NCBI GenBank assembly: GCA_003242205.1
Contig: QGUR01000016.1
Span: 1 to 26,328, forward strand
Direction: 5' to 3'
Length of the DNA: 26,328 nt
Origin: Chloroflexota bacterium
GTDB taxonomy: Bacteria > Chloroflexota > Anaerolineae > Aggregatilineales > Phototrophicaceae
The translations under genes were made by a program, and so were the position numbers. Position 1 is the stretch's first letter. Every line of letters begins with the position of its first letter. Positions 20,715 to 26,328 of the stretch are shown one piece after another. The notes beneath the pieces are model-generated. The model did no database searches and was not told where the DNA came from. It saw nothing but the letters and a program-made list of their open reading frames with translations.

Positions 20715-21646
20715 TTGAAAACCTTGGGTCCGTGCTGCTGATTGTTGTCGTCCTGCTGGCATTCTATTTGCTGTTCAGCTTCATCCGCATTGTGCCGCAG
20801 TACGAACGACTGGTCATTTTCGCACTTGGGCGCTATGCCGGAACGCGCGGCCCCGGCGTCGTCTTCGTCATTCCGTTGATCGAGCGGGCGGTGCGTGTCG
20901 ATATGCGCGAGAATTTCCTCGAAATCCCGCGCCAGACGGCCATCTCGCGCGATAACACCACCATCAGCATCGACTTCCTGATGTACTACCGGGTGATCGA
21001 CCCGGCAGCGTCGATCATTCAGGTGGATGACGTGGTGCGCGCTTCGCTCAACGTCGCGGCGACGACATTGCGCGCCGTCATCGGCGATATCGATTTGGAC
21101 GACGTGCTGGCCAAACGCGAGCAGATCAACGACATGCTGCGCGTCAAGCTGGACGAGATCACCGAACGCTGGGGACTGAAGATCACGCGAGTGGAAATCC
21201 GTGAGATCGAGCCGCCGCGCGACATTCAGGAAGCGATGAACCGCCAGATGAGCGCCGAACGTGAGCGCCGCGCCACCGTCACGCGCGCCAACGGCGAGCG
21301 CGAAGCGGCGATTGCGGTGGCTGAAGGCGAGAAACAGGCCGCCATCCTGCGCGCCGAGGGTTTGAAACAGGCGGCGATTTTGCAGGCCGAAGGCGAGCGT
21401 CAGGCGCAACTGCTGCGGGCGCAGGGCTTTGCCGCCGCGCTGCAAAGCATCGACCAGCAGGCGCGCGACGTCGATACCAACACGATGGCGCTGCAATATC
21501 TGGAGACGCTGGAGGGCATCGGCTCCAGCATGTCGACCAAGTTCGTCCTGCCAATGGAGCTGACCGGTTTTCTGCAGCAGGTGATGAGCACCATGCGTGC
21601 CCCCGACGGCGCGCGCGAGGAAACCACGCAGCACAACGGAGCGTAA
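20711..21646 (+). CDS. SPFH/slipin family protein (stomatin-like)
   Basis: A 311-residue stomatin/prohibitin-homology protein. One N-terminal membrane hairpin (about 7-27) is followed by the SPFH domain (30-185) with RIVPQYERLVIFALGRY, RGPGVVFVIPLIERAVRVDMR and WGLKITRVEIREIEPPRDIQEAMNRQMSAERER. The region 175-245 is a heptad-like helical coiled coil with Glu/Ala repeats (ANGEREAAIAVAEGEKQAAI). It forms oligomers on the inner membrane face with NfeD, probably at lipid microdomains. The start is GTG, overlapping the NfeD stop by 4 bases. A strong hairpin follows. Confidence 0.94.
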   Translation: MIENLGSVLLIVVVLLAFYLLFSFIRIVPQYERLVIFALGRYAGTRGPGVVFVIPLIERAVRVDMRENFLEIPRQTAISRDNTTISIDFLMYYRVIDPAASIIQVDDVVRASLNVAATTLRAVIGDIDLDDVLAKREQINDMLRVKLDEITERWGLKITRVEIREIEPPRDIQEAMNRQMSAERERRATVTRANGEREAAIAVAEGEKQAAILRAEGLKQAAILQAEGERQAQLLRAQGFAAALQSIDQQARDVDTNTMALQYLETLEGIGSSMSTKFVLPMELTGFLQQVMSTMRAPDGAREETTQHNGA

Positions 21647-21660
21647 GGCGGTTATTTTCT

Positions 21661-21706
21661 CCGGCCCTCATGCCGTAGCTGGAAATGGCCACGGCATGAG
21701 GGCCGG
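21661..21706. terminator. 16-bp perfect hairpin between convergent genes
   Basis: CCGGCCCTCATGCCGT (21661-21676) and its exact complement ACGGCATGAGGGCCGG (21691-21706) flank a 14-base loop. It lies 14 bases after the slipin stop and 9 bases beyond the stop of the GH172-type gene on the other strand. No long T-run follows on either strand, so it may act with Rho or mainly protect the 3' ends of both transcripts. Confidence 0.7.
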
Positions 21707-21715
21707 CGCTTGCTT

Positions 21716-22840
21716 CTAGTCCGGACGCGGCAGCCGCTGCTCGACCGGCGGCAGCGAGAACGGCTTGTGCGGCTCTAGCTGATACCAGTAGGCCGTGCTC
21801 GAAACATCGTCCGAGCGGTGGTTGTTATGGCCGTGTTCGATCGTCACGCGGATCGACTTCTGGAAACAGATCGGGTCTTCGATATGGAAGCGGTAGAGTG
21901 AAATCTTGCCCGACCAGTTTTCCCCGCCGGGCAGCGTGATGCCGTGATACGGCGCGTGGTAGGGAACGGCAGGACACCAGGCCGTATTGAAATAATCCTC
22001 GGTTCCGGTCCCGTGCAGGCTGGGAGGCCACGGCTCGCCATCGATGAAGATCATGTCGTCGCCTTCGCCATACCAGTTAAAGCGCTCGAATATCTCCGGC
22101 ACGCCCTCGCGCAGTTGATCGACCGTGACGGGCCAGTTCAGGTGTTCGGGCCACGCCTGCTTTTCGCCAACGCGCAGGTTGTGAATGTTCAGGTTGCAGC
22201 CGACGTAATGCCCCTGCCCTTCGGCTTCCAGAATGATGTAGTTGCCCGCGCCATCCGTATTCTGGCCGCCGAACGACCACTCGCGGTTGTCCATTCCCTC
22301 GTCGGAAATGCCGTCGGTCGGGTTCTGCCGCCTCCACTGGGCATGAAAACGCCCCATATCCGGCGGGATGCTGTCGTGAAGCTCGTAGTCAATGTAGTAG
22401 TAGAACAAGACCTCGCTGTCACATTCATTGACCAGCTCGACATAGGCCCGCGTAGCGAACGGCATCGGGAAGAAGCAGTTGAAAGCGCGGCCTTCTGCCG
22501 GGCTCATCTGTAGCGGTAGCGAGACAAAATTGACCGACTTCGCATGGCCAACGCCGAAGAAATCGCCAATCGGCACGTTGACGGAAAAATCGGCCTCGTC
22601 ATCCCAGCGCATCCGCAACACCAGTTTTCGCATGCTGTAGGGATCGCTGGAGACAAACGTACACCAGATATGGTTGATGCAGCCCGCGCCTTCGATGTCG
22701 GCCAGCACGGCGGTCGTTCCCGGCATCACATGCAGCCGGTCATCGTTGCCACCCGTACGATCCCAGCTTGACGCGCGCCGGGTGCGGACATTACGAATCC
22801 GAGCAAGCTCCCCAAGGGGACTTCCTTTGAAAATCGTCAT
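21716..22840 (-). CDS. DUF2961 family protein, glycoside hydrolase GH172 type
   Basis: A 374-residue protein of the DUF2961 family, now GH172, which includes exo-alpha-D-arabinofuranosidases and a bifidobacterial difructose-dianhydride I synthase/hydrolase. The family marks seen are RASSWDRTGGNDD near residue 22, GAGCINHIWCTF, PIGDFFGVGHA (91-101), NCFFPMPFATRA, EGDDMIFIDGEPWPPSLHGTGTEDYFNTAWCP (catalytic GTGTEDYF at 277-284) and the closing ISLYRFHIEDPICFQKSIRVTIEHGHNN. Only the first ~370 residues are needed for the core, so it is full length. No signal peptide: it should act on sugar taken up by the importer encoded just upstream. AAGGAAAG precedes the ATG. It is the last gene of the operon. 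Confidence 0.92.
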   Translation of the reverse strand: MTIFKGSPLGELARIRNVRTRRASSWDRTGGNDDRLHVMPGTTAVLADIEGAGCINHIWCTFVSSDPYSMRKLVLRMRWDDEADFSVNVPIGDFFGVGHAKSVNFVSLPLQMSPAEGRAFNCFFPMPFATRAYVELVNECDSEVLFYYYIDYELHDSIPPDMGRFHAQWRRQNPTDGISDEGMDNREWSFGGQNTDGAGNYIILEAEGQGHYVGCNLNIHNLRVGEKQAWPEHLNWPVTVDQLREGVPEIFERFNWYGEGDDMIFIDGEPWPPSLHGTGTEDYFNTAWCPAVPYHAPYHGITLPGGENWSGKISLYRFHIEDPICFQKSIRVTIEHGHNNHRSDDVSSTAYWYQLEPHKPFSLPPVEQRLPRPD

Positions 22841-22892
22841 ATCAGCTTTCCTTGTGTTGTTCTAAATCGCGCTTCCGCCGGTCGCTCACCGG

Positions 22893-23948
22893 CTATTCGC
22901 CGCCTTTGACCAAACGGGCACGCATCAGCCGCACGTTGTACGGCCCCCACTGAGACATATTGAAGTAGATCACCTGACCGTCGCTCGCCCACGGATGCAG
23001 GTACGCGCCGTAGAGCGACGGATAATCAACACCCCGCACCAGCGTCGTCAGGTCGCTCCACGGACCGGTCAGTTCAGGCGCTTCCCGAATCACGATCTCG
23101 GCGCGCAGTTCGTGCAGGTAAGTCATGATCCAGCGGCCCAGATACTCGTTCCAGGCGACGGATAGCTCGCCAACCGGCGGGGGCACAATTTCGACCGCGT
23201 CGTTGATGTCCTCGCTCCAGCCCTCGCCGTCCCAGTAGCGATAGGCGCTCATATCGAGTAACGAATCGCCCGGCACACGCGCCAGAGCAACGCCGCCAAA
23301 GCGCCCGCCGTGAATGCCGAAGACATAGACCATGCCCTCATGTTCGACCAGCGCGGCCTGCCCGAAGTTGGTGTCGCCTTCCCAGATGGCGTCACGCGGC
23401 TGCGTCCACGTGCGTCCGCCGTTGTCGGAGTAGGCCCAACCGGAGCGATTCAGCGTCCAGCGTCCCGGCGGCCCCCATTCCCTGACGGCCATATAGTGCA
23501 GGTAAAGACGCTCGCCGATGGCTATGCCATAGGTCGGGATCACGGTTACGTCGTCGCGCATGCGATGGAGCACGGCGCGGGCAGTACCGTCCGGCTCGGT
23601 GATCATGCCGTCGATGGTGATGCCGTCTTCGGGATCGCGGTCGCTTGAATAGGCAAGCGCGTTGTTGCGCCAGTTCGCGCCGCCCGCGCCACCGCCCGAA
23701 GGCCGGCAACAGCCAAACGTGTCGCCAAAAGCGATGTAGAGCGTGTCGCCCTGTACGAACATGCTGCCCAGATCTGTCCCGTCAATGTCGTACCTGACGT
23801 CGGTCTGGTTGGGCGATTCAGGGCCGGTTACCCATTCGACGAACTCCAGATCCTCGATGCCTGCCAGCACGGTATCATCCTGCGCCGAGACACCGCGCAG
23901 CCCAACCAGCAACAACGCGGCGAGGGTCACGAGCAATCGCGCGCGCAT
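22893..23948 (-). CDS. Secreted DUF4185 protein, GH183 endo-D-arabinanase type
   Basis: A 351-residue exported protein: a Sec signal (MRARLLVTLAALLLVGLRGVSA) precedes a five-bladed-propeller-like DUF4185 domain. Marks are TDLGSMFVQGDTLYIAFGDTFG near 60, WRNNALAYSSD, IPTYGIAIGERLYLHYMAVREWG, SDNGGRTW, FGQAALVEHEGMVYVFGIHGGRFGGVALARV and WNEYLGRWIMTYL. DUF4185 proteins from Dysgonomonas and mycobacteria were shown to be endo-D-arabinanases and form GH183. The start has AAAGG 8 bases upstream and is 3 bases from the stop of the permease gene. Within the operon it should cut polymer outside the cell and supply oligosaccharide to the transporter. The substrate is inferred from family, not seen. 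Confidence 0.85.
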   Translation of the reverse strand: MRARLLVTLAALLLVGLRGVSAQDDTVLAGIEDLEFVEWVTGPESPNQTDVRYDIDGTDLGSMFVQGDTLYIAFGDTFGCCRPSGGGAGGANWRNNALAYSSDRDPEDGITIDGMITEPDGTARAVLHRMRDDVTVIPTYGIAIGERLYLHYMAVREWGPPGRWTLNRSGWAYSDNGGRTWTQPRDAIWEGDTNFGQAALVEHEGMVYVFGIHGGRFGGVALARVPGDSLLDMSAYRYWDGEGWSEDINDAVEIVPPPVGELSVAWNEYLGRWIMTYLHELRAEIVIREAPELTGPWSDLTTLVRGVDYPSLYGAYLHPWASDGQVIYFNMSQWGPYNVRLMRARLVKGGE

Positions 23949-23951
23949 GGC

Positions 23952-24794
23952 TTAACCTTTCAGGCCCGTCATCTTGACGCTTTCGACGATGAAGCGCTGC
24001 AGGCCAAAGAAGAGCAGCAGCGTCGGCAAAATCGCGATGACCGAGGCGGCCATGATCAACTGCCACGCATTGCCATGCTCGCCCGTGAATGACTGGATAC
24101 CCACCTGTACCATCCGCATTTCCGGGCGGTTGGTAGCAACCAGCGGCCACAGGAAAGAGTCCCAGTTGGCGAGGAAGAAAAAGACGGCCAGCGCTGCCAG
24201 AACCGGCTTGGCCAATGGCAGCGCAACGTAAAAGAACACGCCTATGCGCGACGCCCCGTCGATGCGGGCTGCGTCCTCCAATTCCTGCGGCAGGCCGAGG
24301 AAAAATTGCCGCAGCCAGAAGATGCCAAAAGCGTGGGGAATGGCGGGAATAATCAGCGCCCAGTACGTATTGATCCAGCCCAGCTCCCGCACGAGCAATG
24401 CCAGCGGGATCAGGATCGTGTAGAACGGAATCATCAGGGTCGAGATGATGAGGATGAAGAGCACCCGCTTGCCGGGAAACTCCAGACGAGCCAGCGCGTA
24501 ACCAGCCATCGAGTGCAGCAGCAGCGCGACCACTGTGACCGTCGTCGCCACGAAAAATGAATTGAACATGTAGCGCTCGAACGGCGCCTGACGAAAGACC
24601 TCGAAATAGTTGTCGAGCGAGAAGTTGGGCGAAATGAGGATCGGCGGATTGCTGAAGATCTCGTTCGGCGGCTTGAGCGAACTGGACACCATCCACACGA
24701 ATGGCCCGGCGAAGATCACCGCCAGCACGACGCAAATGACGTAGTAAACCGCCGTGCCGATGTAAAACGTGAGAGGTTTAGACATCAGAATCAC
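23952..24794 (-). CDS. Sugar ABC transporter permease, MalG-like
   Basis: A 280-residue binding-protein-dependent permease with six membrane segments (near 10-33, 74-98, 107-130, 142-165, 185-208, 243-265). The EAA loop that contacts the ATPase is LEDAARIDGASRIGVFFYVALPLAKP. It belongs to the CUT1 class that imports oligosaccharides or glycerol-phosphate-like compounds. It starts immediately after the MalF-like stop (23952-24794 abuts 24795), so the two are coupled. No ATPase gene is in the window; CUT1 importers often share a common MsmK-type ATPase encoded elsewhere. Confidence 0.94.
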   Translation of the reverse strand: MILMSKPLTFYIGTAVYYVICVVLAVIFAGPFVWMVSSSLKPPNEIFSNPPILISPNFSLDNYFEVFRQAPFERYMFNSFFVATTVTVVALLLHSMAGYALARLEFPGKRVLFILIISTLMIPFYTILIPLALLVRELGWINTYWALIIPAIPHAFGIFWLRQFFLGLPQELEDAARIDGASRIGVFFYVALPLAKPVLAALAVFFFLANWDSFLWPLVATNRPEMRMVQVGIQSFTGEHGNAWQLIMAASVIAILPTLLLFFGLQRFIVESVKMTGLKG

Positions 24795-25742
24795 CTACTG
24801 CTTCACTTCGCCACTGCGGAAGTAGCGCACCTGAATCAGGGTCAGAACCAGGATCATGCCGAACAGGAAGGTCGACATCGCGGCGGCATAGCCGAAATTC
24901 CACTCGCGGAACGCTTTTTCGTAGATGTACATCAGCAGCGTGTAAGTAGACTGCGCCGGGCCGCCGCCGGTCATGACATAAATCTGGTCGAACGCCTGAA
25001 GCGCGTTAATCATGAGAATGACGAGGACAAAAAAGCTGGTCGGCTTCAGCAGCGGCAGGATGATGCGCCAGAAAATCTGCCAGCGGCTTGCGCCGTCGAT
25101 CTCCGCCGCTTCAATGTAATCCTGTGGAATATCCTGAATGCCGGCCAGCAGGATAATCATGAAATAACCGGCGCTCTTCCAGACCGACACCAGGATCACG
25201 GACGCCATGGCGCTTTGCACGTTGCCCAGCCACTGGAAGCCCGGCAACCCGACCGCCCGCAACAGTTGGTTGACGAGGCCGTTGCCCGGGTCGAGCATGA
25301 AACGCCACATCACACCCGCGACGACCATCGACATGGCGATCGGCATGAAATAGAGCGTGCGGAAGAAGAAGTTGCCGCGCGCCCTACGCGTCAGCAGGAC
25401 GGCCATGCCCAGACTGAGGCAATAAACGGTCGGCACAAAGCCGATGGTGTAGAGAATCGTGCGCCCCAGCGACGCACCGAATTTCGGATCCTTGAAAATA
25501 ATCTCATAATTACGCAGGCCGACGAACTCCGGTACGCCCGTCAAACGCCAGTCGGTAAAGCTGATGACGAAGGCCATCAGCATGGGGCCGACCAGAAATA
25601 TCAGCAAGCCCAGCAGGTCGGGCAGAATGAACAGATAGCCGACCAGCGCCTGCTCGCGCCGGTCGCGGTTGCCGTTTCTGGCGCGACCACGCTCGGCGGC
25701 TTTGACAGTCTGCTCGGCAGCGCTCAGCTCGATTTCGGTCAT
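24795..25742 (-). CDS. Sugar ABC transporter permease, MalF-like
   Basis: A 315-residue CUT1 permease. A short basic N-terminal tail is followed by six membrane segments, including LVGYLFILPDLLGLLIFLVGPMLMAFVISF (about 33-62), and the EAA loop YIEAAEIDGASRWQIFWRIILPLLKP (about 208-233). FDQIYVMTGGGPAQSTYTL is the usual family motif before the last helices. Together with the MalG-like partner it forms the membrane channel of the importer. It follows the binding-protein gene by 78 bases, a spacer holding a strong hairpin. Confidence 0.94.
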   Translation of the reverse strand: MTEIELSAAEQTVKAAERGRARNGNRDRREQALVGYLFILPDLLGLLIFLVGPMLMAFVISFTDWRLTGVPEFVGLRNYEIIFKDPKFGASLGRTILYTIGFVPTVYCLSLGMAVLLTRRARGNFFFRTLYFMPIAMSMVVAGVMWRFMLDPGNGLVNQLLRAVGLPGFQWLGNVQSAMASVILVSVWKSAGYFMIILLAGIQDIPQDYIEAAEIDGASRWQIFWRIILPLLKPTSFFVLVILMINALQAFDQIYVMTGGGPAQSTYTLLMYIYEKAFREWNFGYAAAMSTFLFGMILVLTLIQVRYFRSGEVKQ

Positions 25743-25780
25743 CGCGAATGTCTCAACTTCCTGACCATCTTGAAAGAAAG

Positions 25781-25813
25781 GCGGGCTGCCGGTGACTGAT
25801 ACCGGCAGCCCGC
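25781..25813 (-). terminator. 13-bp perfect hairpin between binding protein and MalF-like gene
   Basis: GCGGGCTGCCGGT and its complement pair around a 7-base loop, followed on the minus strand by CTTTCTTTC. It lies 8 bases after the binding-protein stop. As in malE-malF spacers, it probably reduces read-through and stabilises the 3' end, so the binding protein is made in excess over the permeases. Confidence 0.7.
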
Positions 25814-25820
25814 AAAAACT

Positions 25821-26328
25821 CTAGCGCGTCAGCAGATAGGCATCGATCTTCTCGGCCATCGCTGCGGCGGCATCCTCGCCGCTGACACCGGCGAACATGA
25901 CGTCCTGCAACGCCTCCCACACTGCCTGTGCGATTTCAGGCGGATACGACGGCTCGGCGTGAGCAGTCGGGAAGATTTCGTTGGCGAAGACGTCGTGCGG
26001 GAACTCCTCGTAGAACGAGGCATAATCCTCGATCACCGAGGCGCGCGGCGACAGCTTGGTGTTGTATTCCATGCCCCACGCCGCAGCGCGCGAGTTGTCC
26101 TCAGCGCCGAACATGTTGATCGCGAACTCGGCAGCTTCATCCGGATGCTCGGTTCCGGAGTAGACCATCACCGTCCAGCCACCATAGACGGTTATCAGCT
26201 CGCTGTCTTCGTCGGGCGCGGGGATCGGCGCAACCGCGAGGTGCTCAAGGAATTCAGGATAGTTGTCCTTGATTATAAACATCGAACGTCGCCGACGAAG
26301 GGGTAAGTGTAACTTCAGGGGGTTACAT
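25821..26328 (-). CDS. Extracellular sugar-binding protein, C-terminal part (cut by window edge)
   Basis: About 153 residues from an in-frame ATG at 26282 match the C-terminal half of CUT1 solute-binding proteins: KDNYPEFLEHLAVAPIPAPDEDSELITVYGGWTVMVYSGTEHPDEAAEFAINMF, then the helical end with YEEFPHDVFANEIFPTAHAEPSYPPEIAQAVWEALQDVMF. The frame stays open to the window edge, but those outer codons (CNPLKLHLPLRRRRS) do not look like a binding protein, while residues from MFIIKD do. Either the gene continues with a frameshift or rearrangement near 26280-26310, or the sequence there is faulty. It is the substrate-capture part of the adjacent importer. Confidence 0.8.
   Translation of the reverse strand, partial: CNPLKLHLPLRRRRSMFIIKDNYPEFLEHLAVAPIPAPDEDSELITVYGGWTVMVYSGTEHPDEAAEFAINMFGAEDNSRAAAWGMEYNTKLSPRASVIEDYASFYEEFPHDVFANEIFPTAHAEPSYPPEIAQAVWEALQDVMFAGVSGEDAAAAMAEKIDAYLLTR

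Noticed and set aside
20708..21634. A 308-codon minus-strand frame opposite the slipin gene
   Set aside because: The slipin protein has full SPFH motifs and a coupled start with NfeD; the other strand gives a His/Arg/Gln-rich chance product.
1..26328. tRNA, rRNA, CRISPR array, insertion sequence or phage genes
   Set aside because: I looked for cloverleaf-like arms, regular repeats with spacers, transposase-like frames and terminal inverted repeats and saw none that hold up.

Overview
The window reads as a chromosomal segment of a moderately GC-rich bacterium (roughly 60% GC by eye), most likely a member of the Chloroflexota. This is an inference from the gene mix: an HxlR regulator with an SCP2-like tail, deazaflavin-type nitroreductase, AttH/CrtC lipocalin, NfeD-slipin pair, DUF2961 and DUF4185 proteins with a sugar ABC importer, and a membrane protein ending in beta-sandwich and propeller domains. 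No rRNA, tRNA, CRISPR array, transposase or phage gene was seen. Genes are mostly single units or pairs on both strands, separated by well-formed hairpin terminators.

Layout. 1-4030: a DinB-family gene diverging from an HxlR-family regulator across a spacer rich in operator-like repeats, then a large three-part membrane protein. 4128-5572: a TetR regulator and a YceI protein with two copies of one operator motif between them. 5696-7861: thermonuclease lipoprotein, VanZ-like protein, SDR oxidoreductase and a small F420-type nitroreductase-like protein. 7988-9197: a secreted L,D-transpeptidase with a textbook terminator. 9369-12079: a ketose 3-epimerase-like TIM barrel, an orphan ABC-2-type membrane protein and IolB, a sugar/inositol patch. 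12125-15054: OsmC, an EVE-like protein, a second DinB protein and an AttH-type lipocalin. 15184-18551: rsgA and an ABC-F ATPase, divergently transcribed from two neighbouring promoters, each with a long leader carrying a small upstream ORF. 18561-19832: an M20-type amidohydrolase. 20067-21646: NfeD and slipin, translationally coupled. 21716-26328: a minus-strand operon of solute-binding protein (cut by the window edge), two sugar ABC permeases, a secreted DUF4185 protein and a cytoplasmic DUF2961 (GH172-type) enzyme.

Two systems stand out. First, the ABC-F leader (16637-16790) holds a 28-codon upstream ORF whose start falls where transcription should begin, a hairpin over its 3' end, a strong intrinsic terminator, and a 10-bp alternative pairing between the second arm of the hairpin and the terminator. 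This is the layout of a ribosome-stalling transcription attenuator, as expected for an inducible antibiotic-resistance ABC-F. Second, the 3' operon pairs the two families now linked to D-arabinan breakdown (DUF4185/GH183 endo-enzyme, exported; DUF2961/GH172 exo-enzyme, not exported) with an ABC oligosaccharide importer. That suggests a cut-outside, import, finish-inside route for D-arabinan or another furanose polymer such as mycobacterial cell-wall arabinan.

Smaller regulatory signals include a LexA/DinR-type box at the predicted start site of the first DinB gene, HxlR-type repeats in the same spacer, and an 18-bp near-palindrome before osmC.
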